Shown: positions 1 through 8,900 of the stretch, piece by piece
Layout: every line of letters starts with the position of its first letter
How positions within the stretch are numbered: position 1 is the first letter of the stretch
Assembly (NCBI GenBank): GCA_023150935.1
Contig: JAKLJW010000042.1
Location: 1 to 37,349, forward strand
From: Candidatus Binatia bacterium
Lineage (GTDB): Bacteria; Desulfobacterota; Binatia; HRBIN30
Reading direction: 5' to 3'
Length of the DNA stretch: 37,349 nucleotides
Translations under genes and position numbers: made by a program
Notes under the pieces: generated by a model
Seen by the model: only the letters and a program-made list of their open reading frames with translations
The model's database searches: none
Told to the model about the DNA's origin: nothing

Positions 1-92
1 CCGCAAAGGAAGGCGCGGCGCACGCAGCGACTGACGCAGTGGTAGTACGGGGTCGCCTCGATATCGATCTGCGTGTAGCGGGGGCTGGGCAC
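1..92 (-). CDS. Y1 (IS200-like/REP-associated) transposase, N-terminal part, cut by the window edge
   Basis: Reading leftward from a GTG at 92, the translation runs PSPRYTQIDIEATPYYHC and then VSRCVRRAFLCG before the window ends. This matches the usual N-terminus of Y1-transposase-domain proteins (HUH single-strand transposases, COG1943 type), where a TPYYHCVSR strand precedes the HUH motif. The catalytic HUH and Tyr lie outside the window, so activity cannot be judged. No clear ribosome binding site precedes the GTG, and an upstream start is possible. It marks the left side of the accessory region. A second, decayed member of the wider family lies near 35.8-36.1 kb. Confidence 0.7.
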   Translation of the reverse strand, partial: MPSPRYTQIDIEATPYYHCVSRCVRRAFLC

Positions 93-193
93 GGAGAGAG
101 TGTGGACGTGTATAGGGTTAATGTCAAGGCCCTATACGGCGCTATATGACGGATCTGGTGGATGCGCCCGGCAGACGGCCTCCCCCCAAATCA

Positions 194-234
194 TGGGTGT
201 CTTCGTCTTTCTCGTGGGTGTCTTCGTCTTTCTA
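194..234. repeat. 21-bp direct repeat, two tandem units
   Basis: The unit beginning TGGGTGTCTTCGTCTTTCT occurs twice back to back (194-214 and 215-234), with no intervening base. It lies about 100 bp upstream of the transposase start, so it may belong to the same element. No function is claimed. Confidence 0.75.
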
Positions 235-1287
235 CCAGCGGAGTGGGCGAGGACTGGTGTTCCGGTCGGCCGCGCGGACGGACGAGGAGCGGCGGCGCCC
301 AACGTCTCGCGCTGTCGCTCGGCCGTGAGGGGGGCAAGATGTTGCCGGCGACGTGAAAGCGCGTGAATCTGGCGCCGGTATTTGGCGGTGTGGGGGCGCG
401 TGGATTTGGCGACGTTGTTGCCGGGGAAGAAGGTGCATGAGCGGAAGCGGATCAGGGGATCTGCAGATACGGTTTTGGCGGGGTCGCACCTCTGCAAGCT
501 GCTGGAACGACTGGATTTCGCCCCGGATTGCCGGCGGTATTCCGGCCTATGGTCGTTTTCACCCGGAAAAGCGCCGAGGAGAAGGAGTGAGTGTGCGACG
601 TTGCCGCCCCTTGCAGCGACCATCCTGCGCCAGAAAACGCGTCAATAAGCCTCCGCAGGGTAGGATCCCGAGCACCGAAACCCTGATGTTTCCGCATCTT
701 GCAATGGTGCGACCCGGCACCGCATGCGCTCAGGTGCGTGCCCGACCATCCCCCGACCGTCGCTTTCCATCTGAGGTCTTGAGGTCCTGGGGTCTTGAGG
801 GCGTGAGGGGCTGGGGCTTGGAGTTCAGACGCGATGGGGGGGCGTCCAGGTCGGCGTGCGTGTCCGACATCGACTCCGAGCACGCGCGTCAAGATGCCCA
901 TGCGGTTCCCCCTCGCTATCTGGTCCATCCCGAACACCGATCGGTCCGAGAGACCAACCCGCGCGGCCGGATGCGGACCGAGATCTAGAGCCCGGCGTTT
1001 ACACCATGCCGCACGTTCCTTCCAGCCAACCCTGCAAGATCTCGCGCCGGTCCGACAATCGCTGGCGTCACTCCGGGGCCTCCGCCGACTTCGCGTTGAC
1101 ACGTCGGGGGCATCTGGCCTACTTGCGTGCCTGTGGTGCGGCCGCGCTGGGTGGGGGCCGCCGCCGTCGTTCCGGTTCTTGTCCATTCGTGTCGGCCCGG
1201 TGCGCGTCCCCCACGCAGCGTGCGCGCCGCTTGGCAGGTGACGTGCGGCATGGCGATATCCGATGCATGAAGGGCCGCGAGGGTCAT
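235..1287. other. Gene-poor stretch without a supportable gene
   Basis: Several open frames exist on both strands, as expected for GC-rich DNA. None has recognisable domain content, a good ribosome binding site or a family-like composition. The segment near 780-830 is low-complexity, with alternating ggtcttgag/ggtcctggg. I see no RNA gene or CRISPR structure. It probably holds decayed accessory DNA between the transposase and the Zorya operon. Confidence 0.5.
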
Positions 1288-1465
1288 CCCCGCTCGCCCT
1301 GAGATCCCGACCCGTGCGGTGCCGGGTTGTTGGACCAACGAACGCGGATCCGTTCGGCCCGAGTAGGGTCCGTCTTCTGACGGCCCGTATCGAAGGCCCC
1401 CACTTTGGATGGCGCGACGGTTCATTGGTAGGAGCGCACCGCGTTCGTCTGCGCCTCGAAGGGCG
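1288..1465 (+). repeat. Dispersed repeat copy A; left arm of the inverted pair bracketing zorABCD
   Basis: This ~178-bp segment is the reverse complement of 9887-10066, at roughly 85% identity over most of its length by eye. Shared landmarks are the outer cccgctcgccctgag, the core cgttcggcccgagtagggt and, toward zorA, ttcattggtagga and ctcgaagggcg. The core holds an internal imperfect palindrome and recurs in shorter form at five more places in the window, so this is a member of a REP/MITE-like family. It ends about 50 bp before the zorA start. Confidence 0.85.
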
Positions 1466-1516
1466 TCCGCCGGGTTCGGGCTCAGGAACTGAGTGGTGTT
1501 GGAATCAAGGGGGCAC

Positions 1517-3796
1517 ATGGTGAACGTCACGGACATCCTGCGCACGGAATGGGAGTACGTCGGGCTAAAGGCCCCGGCGTTGATCTGGGTCGGCGCCGCG
1601 GTGCTGCTGGCCGGGACGGCGGCCCTGTTGTTTCGCCTCTGGTGGAAAGTCCGCCGAGAGAAAGCCCTGCACGGTGACTTGCGGACCAAGCTCGAGGCCG
1701 TGCTCAAGGAGTTTCCCCCGCGTCCCGGAGAGGGCTTGATCCTCGACGCATGGGACGCGTTGGATCGCGTCTTCGGGACGGTGCCTTCCCTGCGGGTACC
1801 GTGGAGCGCCTACAAGGCAGGGGCGGTCGCGGAAGTCTCCGCGAGTGGGGAAGACCAGTACTGGTCGACGGACAGTGCCGAGGCGAGCTTCACCGACGGC
1901 AGTATGATCGAGTCGCGCCTCAATCGCAGCTTCTATGTAGCGGTGCCCGGGCTCGTGACGAGTATTGGACTGTTGCTGACGTTCACGGCGATCCTGATCG
2001 CGTTGCTCGGCGTGCGGGTCGAGAAGGACCAGGTGCAGGGCCTCGACCTGCTGGTGGCCGGCCTCTCGGGGAAATTCCTGTCCTCGGTGGTGGCCTTGCT
2101 GGGTGCCAGCATCTTCCTGGTCCTCGAGCGACGGCTTTTGCACGGACTGAGTGACAGCCGGCGTCAGCTCGTTGCCACGATCGACGCCATCGTGCCGCGG
2201 CGAACGCCGGCCCACATGCTCGCGGCCATGCAGCGCGATCTGCGGGAGGGCTCCGACGCATTCCGGCACTTCAACTCCGACCTGTCCGGGCGGTTGAAGC
2301 AGAGCATGAGCGAGAGCATGGGGCCGACGATGACCCGCATGGTGGAGTCCATCGAGGAGCTGAACAAGCACCTGCGGGCCGGAGAGGAGGAGAAAAAACA
2401 GTCGCTCACGGGATCGTTCGGCAACCTCGTGCAGGACCTCGAGCGCTCGATCAACGGTACGCTCGAGAAGATGGGCGACCAGTTCAGCACGTCGCTGTCC
2501 GGCGGCGCGACGCAGCATTTCGAGGAGGTGGCCAGGTCGTTGTCAGGAACGGCCGCCTTGCTCGAAGGCATGAACGAGCAGTTCCGCGGGACCCAGACGG
2601 TCCTGAACGGGTTGGTGGGTTTCGCGCGGACGTCGACGGAAGAGCAGATGGCGCTGGGGCGAACCCAGGTCGAGGAGCTGACCAATGTCCTCCGCCAGCT
2701 CATGAAACAGCTCGAAGAGACGGCGGGGTCCTCCGTGTCGAGCATGTCCAGCGCCCTCACGACGGTCGTTCGCGACCTGTCGTCGCAGATCGAGGCGCTC
2801 GGCGGCAAGATGGCCGAGACAGTGGCCCGGAGCGCCGGGGCGGCCACGTCGGCGGCAACGCAGGTCGTCGACGATGCCCGCATGACGACAACGAGCTTGC
2901 TGCGCGAGATGAACACGCAGTTCCAGAAGAACCAGGATGCGTTGAACGAGATCACGACTTCGATGCGGGCCTCGACGGAGCGGCAGGTGGAGCTCGGCCG
3001 GTCACAGATCGAGGACCTGACCGCCGTGCTGCGCCAACTCATGGGGCAGCTGCAAGAGACGACCGGCTCCTCCGTTTCCACGCTGTCGTCGGCGATGGCG
3101 ACCGTGGTGGCGGAGTTGTCCGACAAGGTGACGGCGTTGGGGAACAACATGGCGGGTGCGCTGACCGAAAGCGCGGGCCAGGCAACCACGGCGGCGGGAC
3201 ACGTCGTTGGCGAGGCCCGGCAGTGGGCGGAGCAGAACGCGCAACAGCTCACGGAGTTGTTGCAGCGTCACGAGAGCCATGTGGCGCGTGTCGAAGCCTT
3301 GCAGCAGGTGCTCGACCAGACACTGGCCCGATTCCGCGAGGGCCTCGGTGAATACGCCACGGTCACGGGAGACTTGAAGCGCGTCTCGAGCGAGGTAGGG
3401 ACGATCGCAACGAAGGTGGTCAACGTCACCGATACCATGCGAACCGTCGAGCGGGGCTTCGAGCAAGTGGCGACGCAGTCCGCCGCGCAGGTCGAAAGCC
3501 TCTCCCGGGCGAACCAGCGGCAGCAGGAAACGTGGCAGCGGATCGAGCACAACCTCGTCCAGTACGAGAGGACCTTCCTGCACGTGGACAAGGCAGCCAC
3601 CGAGTTGCTGACGCAGATCTCCAGCAACCTGCGTGACTATACCCAGGTATCCCAGAAGACGTTCGACACGCTTGTCAGCGTTTCCAACGAAACGATCGGG
3701 AACGCCGTGAACAAGCTCGGCGGCGCCATCAGTGAGCTCGAGGAGTATCTGTCCGAGTTCGGCGAGGTGCTGGCGAGAACGCGGCCGACTCGTTGA
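1517..3796 (+). CDS. zorA: ZorA-like motor stator protein (MotA/TolQ/ExbB family) of a Zorya defence system
   Basis: ZorA with ZorB is known to form a proton-driven inner-membrane motor in Zorya anti-phage systems. The 759-residue product has one N-terminal membrane helix (about residues 21-43) and a pair of helices (about 140-170 and 182-205) around conserved Pro/Gly-rich PGLVTSIGLLLTFTA, as in MotA/ExbB. A very long Gln/Glu/Ala/Ser-rich helical tail follows, matching the intracellular ZorA tail. The tail holds two homologous blocks 113 residues apart, e.g. LGRTQVEELTNVLRQLM and LGRSQIEDLTAVLRQLM. AAGGGGG lies just before ATG 1517; GTG 1520 is an equally plausible start. The gene heads a four-gene operon with zorB 10 bp downstream. 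Length fits type I ZorA (about 700-770 residues). Confidence 0.93.
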   Translation: MVNVTDILRTEWEYVGLKAPALIWVGAAVLLAGTAALLFRLWWKVRREKALHGDLRTKLEAVLKEFPPRPGEGLILDAWDALDRVFGTVPSLRVPWSAYKAGAVAEVSASGEDQYWSTDSAEASFTDGSMIESRLNRSFYVAVPGLVTSIGLLLTFTAILIALLGVRVEKDQVQGLDLLVAGLSGKFLSSVVALLGASIFLVLERRLLHGLSDSRRQLVATIDAIVPRRTPAHMLAAMQRDLREGSDAFRHFNSDLSGRLKQSMSESMGPTMTRMVESIEELNKHLRAGEEEKKQSLTGSFGNLVQDLERSINGTLEKMGDQFSTSLSGGATQHFEEVARSLSGTAALLEGMNEQFRGTQTVLNGLVGFARTSTEEQMALGRTQVEELTNVLRQLMKQLEETAGSSVSSMSSALTTVVRDLSSQIEALGGKMAETVARSAGAATSAATQVVDDARMTTTSLLREMNTQFQKNQDALNEITTSMRASTERQVELGRSQIEDLTAVLRQLMGQLQETTGSSVSTLSSAMATVVAELSDKVTALGNNMAGALTESAGQATTAAGHVVGEARQWAEQNAQQLTELLQRHESHVARVEALQQVLDQTLARFREGLGEYATVTGDLKRVSSEVGTIATKVVNVTDTMRTVERGFEQVATQSAAQVESLSRANQRQQETWQRIEHNLVQYERTFLHVDKAATELLTQISSNLRDYTQVSQKTFDTLVSVSNETIGNAVNKLGGAISELEEYLSEFGEVLARTRPTR

Positions 3797-3806
3797 GGCA
3801 GGCGCC

Positions 3807-4607
3807 GTGGCCACCGAAGACACCGGAACCCACTCGCTCTCCAACTCGTTCACCGACCTCATGACGTCGCTGGCAGTAATTTTCATCCTGCTGCTCGTCG
3901 TCCTGGTGAACAACAAACAACAGGAGCTTGCGCAGGCGCAGAAGGACCTCAGCGACGCGCAAAGGCGTCTTGCTGCAGCGGCTGCCGCGACGACGAAGGC
4001 GCGACAGGAAATCCTCGCCGCGCTCCGCGGAGAGCTGAACCAGCTTGCGGCGCGTGGCGTGCAGGTGACTGAGGATCCCAAGGATCCGCTGGGATTGCTC
4101 GTGGTCGTTCCCGAAGGTCTTCTGCAGTTCGAGCTTGATCGCTCCACCATCCCACCCCGTGGAGAGGGGTTTCTGGCGGAGTTCGTGCCACGCCTCGGCG
4201 TCATCGCCTGTTCCAGACGAGAGGATCTCTCGTCGATTGTCGTCGAGGGCCATGCCGACTCCAGCGGCAGCGAGGAGCACAACCTCAAGTTGAGCCAGGA
4301 CCGGTCGATCGAGGTGGTGCGGGCGAGCTTGGCCGTCCTCAGGGCGTATCCGGAGCTGGCCGGCGTCCCCGACCAATGCTTCCCGGACGAAAGCGATACT
4401 CTGGCGAGTCTGCCGCCGGCCAACACGCTCGGCAGTCAAGCACTGCAAACGTGTTTCCTCGACCTCCTTTCGGCAAGCGGTCGCGGTCGACGAGAGCCGT
4501 TCGTCGAGAATGGGGTCGAGGATCGCGCGAGGAGCCGCCGAGTGGTGTTCAAGATCCGGGTGCGGTCCTTCGAGCAACGGGACATCGAGGGCTTCCTCAA
4601 TGGCTGA
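3807..4607 (+). CDS. zorB: ZorB-like motor protein (MotB/OmpA-like) of a Zorya system
   Basis: ZorB pairs with ZorA; its helix carries the proton-binding Asp and its OmpA-like domain anchors to peptidoglycan. The 266-residue product has a short N-terminus, then FTDLMTSLAVIFILLLVVLV (residues 15-34) with Asp17 at the MotB-type proton site. A coiled-coil linker (about 37-85) follows. The OmpA-like domain carries the signature VEGHADSSG...NLKLSQDRSIEVV (about residues 148-175). The start is GTG 3807, 10 bp after the zorA stop and preceded by a GAGGCAGG-like site; an in-frame ATG inside zorA (3732) would add an unlikely hydrophilic leader. Its last 8 bases overlap zorC. There is no signal peptide, as expected for a MotB-type single-helix anchor. 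Confidence 0.93.
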   Translation: MATEDTGTHSLSNSFTDLMTSLAVIFILLLVVLVNNKQQELAQAQKDLSDAQRRLAAAAAATTKARQEILAALRGELNQLAARGVQVTEDPKDPLGLLVVVPEGLLQFELDRSTIPPRGEGFLAEFVPRLGVIACSRREDLSSIVVEGHADSSGSEEHNLKLSQDRSIEVVRASLAVLRAYPELAGVPDQCFPDESDTLASLPPANTLGSQALQTCFLDLLSASGRGRREPFVENGVEDRARSRRVVFKIRVRSFEQRDIEGFLNG

Positions 4608-5967
4608 GCAGGTCGAAGCTGTTGCCGGCGCGAGCGTGGATGCGTCATTGCGCGAACTGCTCGAGACGCTCGAGGATCTGCGTGCGGCGCTGCACGCTCT
4701 GCAGGCGGCCAGGCAGCGGACGACGCCGCCCGCCACGGAGTTGCTCTCCCCGCTGGTGAAGGTAGTCGAAGGCGTCGGCGCGGGGCGCCCCGCCCGGCCG
4801 CCAGCGTGTCCCGAGGAGTTTCGGGCGCAGTGGGAGGAGTATCTCGGGGGGCAGCGGAAGGGGATTGAGGCGCGGGCGGTCCGGTACCTGTGCTGGGAGC
4901 CGGACATCGCGACTGATCCACGGTTCCAGTCGTACCTCGACCGGATCGGGGCCGATCTGCGTCCGCGCGCGCTTCAGGGGCTCGTTCACAGCTGCCACGC
5001 TCGGTGGGAGGAGTCGCTGTTTCGGTCGAAGGTGGCAACACGTATCAGGACGCGGGTGGATTCGTATGCCGGGCCCAACCGAGTGGCGCAACGTTGGCGG
5101 GCCAACGCGGACCTTGTGCTCGGGGCCGAAGGCCCGGCGCTTCTTGGGAGGCAGTTGCTCGACCAGCGAACCAAAGTGCAGGACTACTGCGGTTCGTTCG
5201 CGGTGGATGCCCAGTCGGCGTACGTCATCGCCGGGGTCGGTGCTGCCGTAGCCGCATGGTGGGCGACCGGACTCCGCGACGATGCGACCATGCGCTACGG
5301 GATCGACGAGCTGCTCTTCTGGTCCGGGTGGCCGTTGGATCAGTTCTATCGTGTGATGGCCGCGACCCTGCTGTCGCGCGAGGCGGACGCCCCGGCAGTG
5401 ATGGGTGCCTTGAAGACGCGGATCCTCAGGGATTCTCGGCTCGGCGACCCGCGGCTTCCCGCTGCGAGCACTAACTGGCGCGGGGTGGACGAGAAGGCGC
5501 GGCGCAAGGTCATCCAGTGGCTTTCGAGCGACGACATCCGGTTCTTCTTCGAGCACGTGCTACGAACCGGTGAGGATCCGCACGGGCGGAAACGGTTCTG
5601 GCTGCGCTACGTGGACAAGGTACAGATGTCCCGGCCGTTGCTGTGCGCAGACGATCGCGCTCGTTTGCGGGCACTGCGTTTGAAGGACCAACCCAGCAAC
5701 TTTGGCCTCGTGGATGCCCCCACCAGCGCGTTCATGCTCGTGTTTGAACGTCTCTTGATCATCGAGTTCAGCAAGGTGGGCAACGCCTGCTTCGTGTACG
5801 AGCCAGCAAGAGTCCGCGACATTCTCGAAAGCTTCTGGACGACCAATGCCTTCCACCTCAGCACGCTGAAGCGACCCCATCACGATGCGGACAGGATTGT
5901 GCATCGAGCGGGTTGGGAGTGGAGCATGGACAGGCTTCTAGGCCGGTACGGAATTCGACCGGGGTAG
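4600..5967 (+). CDS. zorC: ZorC-like protein (EH_Signature domain) of a type I Zorya system
   Basis: ZorC is the type I Zorya cytoplasmic component, thought to act with ZorD on invading DNA. The 455-residue product is soluble, with helical N-terminal residues (about 10-50) rich in Leu/Glu/Ala. The C-terminal half has the EH_Signature pattern: LGDPRL, then W..V, WLSSDDIRFFFEHVL, DPHGRKRFWLRYV and a later FVYEP (about residues 285-420). ATG 4600 overlaps the zorB stop by 8 bp, with GAGG 9-12 bases upstream; an ATG at 4510 would lie deep inside zorB. zorD follows 13 bp later. The domain call rests on motif pattern and gene order together. Confidence 0.87.
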   Translation: MAEQVEAVAGASVDASLRELLETLEDLRAALHALQAARQRTTPPATELLSPLVKVVEGVGAGRPARPPACPEEFRAQWEEYLGGQRKGIEARAVRYLCWEPDIATDPRFQSYLDRIGADLRPRALQGLVHSCHARWEESLFRSKVATRIRTRVDSYAGPNRVAQRWRANADLVLGAEGPALLGRQLLDQRTKVQDYCGSFAVDAQSAYVIAGVGAAVAAWWATGLRDDATMRYGIDELLFWSGWPLDQFYRVMAATLLSREADAPAVMGALKTRILRDSRLGDPRLPAASTNWRGVDEKARRKVIQWLSSDDIRFFFEHVLRTGEDPHGRKRFWLRYVDKVQMSRPLLCADDRARLRALRLKDQPSNFGLVDAPTSAFMLVFERLLIIEFSKVGNACFVYEPARVRDILESFWTTNAFHLSTLKRPHHDADRIVHRAGWEWSMDRLLGRYGIRPG

Positions 5968-5980
5968 GGGGGTCTAAACC

Positions 5981-8900
5981 GTGACAGAACGCGGCCCGTG
6001 GACTCTCGCCGTTCCCTGCAGCGGTGTGCGCCTCGAAGCTGGTGACGACGGTATGTGGCTCCGAGGCGACAGCGTCGACGTCACGAACCCCGCCCAGCTC
6101 CGGTCGACCAAGCCCAGTACGCGACTTGGCCAGTTGCTGCCGACGCTCGTCCCGCAGCTTGTGGAGCTCGGCGTCGCCATCGCCGACGGCGGCGCGATTC
6201 GCATCCTGTACGAGGAGTTTGTCACGCTCGAGGCGCGGGAAATCGACGCCTTCGACGATGTCGCCCCCTGGTCGCCGTTCACGCTGCAGCTCGGGGCCAC
6301 CGGGTGGCTCGGCGGTTCGACCTTCGCCTATACGGTGCGCTTCTTTCTCGGGACACAGGCGGTCGCCGTGCGACGGCTCGGGGCGTTCGTGCGGCGGGGC
6401 GAGGCCATCTACCGGCTGGACGGGCAGACCTATGCCCTCCTCGAGGCGATCGAGCGGTTCAACGCCCTGGCGCCGGACGCTCGCTGCGGACCGGACAGCT
6501 TCATTCGCTTCGCGGAGGTGAAAGGGCTCGCCACCGGTGTCGGCGTGCAGCTCGACAAGTACATCGCGACGGAGCAGGTATTCGTGCCCCCGCGGGTCGG
6601 CCTGAACCTCGTCGTCGAGCCGCAAGGACGCATCTCGTTCGCGCCGACGGTGGACGGGGTCAACGACGAGCAGATGCGGTCGGCGTTCTTCGCCCAACCG
6701 GATGTCGACGAGATGTACTCGTTCGACGACGGTCGGGGCGGACGTATCCGCGTCGTGATGGACGATGCGCAGCGCGAAGTCCTGCGCCGCATGCAGGGCG
6801 TGCGTCACCTGAGCGGCGTCGAGAAGGCAGAGGTACTGCGGAATCCCGTCGCCGTGTTCGACGGCGTGGCGGACGCCGTGGACCTGAACCTCGAGGCGTT
6901 CGGGCCGCGAGTGCGTGGCATTGGCGACTTTCCCTTCGTTGCACAGCCGTACATTCGCCGGGGCACGGGCATTTTCGACGGTCCGGAGGCGGGGCCGCTC
7001 GGAACGGGGACCCCGTTCTCGGCCGGTATTCAGTGCGGTTACGCCGACGGGCACAGCGAAGACTTGACCTTCACTTCGAAGGAGGAAGTCATCGAGTTCT
7101 GCCGGGCCGTGGAGGCGGCCCGGACCAGCGGCGAAGGCGCCGTCGAGTTCCGCGGCAAGTCGATCATCCTCGACGACGCGTTCGTCGGAGCGCTCGCCGA
7201 GCTGCGCGAGCAGGTGATCCCGCCGTCGCGGCCCAAGGTTCCAACGGAGAAGAAGCGGCGCCGCTTTCTACTCATCTATACAAACGAGAACGAGCTCGAG
7301 TACGAGGAGCAGCCCGAAACCACCGCAGCGGCCGAAGGGGTGTTGCCCGCGGCCCTGCGGGCCGGGATCGACCTGAAGCCGCATCAGCGACAGGGACTCG
7401 CGTGGCTGCAGCGATGCTTCACCATGGGCCGGCACGGCTGCCTGCTCGCCGACGACATGGGGATGGGAAAGACCGTCCAGATCCTCACGTTCGTGGCTTG
7501 GCTCATCGAACAGGGCGAGCTGTCGCCCGACGGAACGGACCCGTCGACGCCACCCTGGGATCCGATTTTGATCGTCGCGCCATTGGTGCTGATCGAGAAC
7601 GAGACCTGGGTGAGCGAGATGCGGGCGTTCTTTGCTGAGGACGGGGCGACGTTTCAGCCGGTGACCGTCCTGCGTGGAGAAGAACTGAAACGGTTACGCC
7701 GAGCCGACGCGGGAGGCGGGGAGACGGACATCGGGGCGGCGGTGCTGGATCTCGATCGCTTGCGCGAGCACCGCGTGATCCTGACCAACTACGAGACCGT
7801 CACGAACTACCAGCACTCCTTCGCGCAGATGCGGACCCACTGGTCGGTCGTCATCACGGACGAGGCGCAGGAGTTCAAGGTTCCGAACACGAAAATCTCG
7901 CATGCGCTCAAGAGCCTTTCGCCCCGCTTTCGAATCGCGGCGACCGGGACGCCGGTCGAGACCCGCTTGCTGGACGTCTGGAACCTGTTCGACTTCCTGC
8001 AACCCGGCACGTTGCTCGGCAGTGCGGCGGAGTTCTCGCGCCAGTATGAGCGGGAGGCGGATGACGGGGCGGGCGGTTCATTGGATGCCCTGAAGGGCCG
8101 GCTGCGCTTCGGATCGTCCGACGCGTACGTCTTGCGCCGCGACAAGTCGCAGCTGACCGACCTGCCCCCGAAGATCGAGCACGACTTGCACTGCGACCTG
8201 TCCCCCGAGCAACGCCAGTGGCACATCGATCTGCTGCGCAAAGTGCGGGCCGGGGGTGAAGGGAGCCATCCGCTGGGCATCATTCACCATCTGCTTCGGC
8301 TCTATCAGCATCCGGCGCTCGTCCCGAAGTACGAGCCCGTGCCGGTCGCCGCAGCACTGGCGAGCTGTCCGAAGCTGGCGGCGGTGATCGAGTGCGTGCG
8401 GCAGGTGCGGGCTCGTGGCGAGAAGGCGCTCATTTTCACCCGCAGCCTCGACATGCAGCAGCTGTTGTCCCGGGTGCTGGCGGAAGAGTTCGGTTTGGAG
8501 GCCGACATCATCAACGGCGCGGCGCCCCGGGGGGACAAGGGGGGCCGGGGGAAGCGCAGCCGGAGCGAGATGGTGCGCCGGTTCCGTTCCATTCCCGGCT
8601 TCAACGCCATCATCCTGTCGCCCGATGTTGCGGGCGTTGGCTTGACGCTGACGGAGGCTAACCACGTCATCCATTACGGTCGCTGGTGGAACCCGGCCAA
8701 GGAATCGCAGGCGACGGACCGCGCCTACCGGATCGGGCAGACCCGCGACGTGCACGTGTACTACCCGATCGCGCTCGATCCGCAGCGGGAGTTCGAGACG
8801 TTCGACGAGAAGCTGCACGCCCTCGTTCGGCGGCGCCGCACGCTGGCGGCGGAGTTCCTCGCGCCCATGCCGAGCGAAGACGATCTGCAGGACGAGTTGC

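Noticed and set aside
132..623. Open frames of 80-210 codons on both strands before the zor operon
   Set aside because: No domain-like content, no ribosome binding site, Arg/Pro/Ser-rich translations typical of chance frames in GC-rich DNA.
1565..2518. Long reverse-strand open frames opposite zorA, zorB and zorC
   Set aside because: They mirror the codon pattern of the true genes on the other strand and have no recognisable motifs of their own.
6055..7638. A 527-codon forward frame inside zorD
   Set aside because: Arg/Ala-rich translation in a shifted frame of a clearly coding helicase gene.
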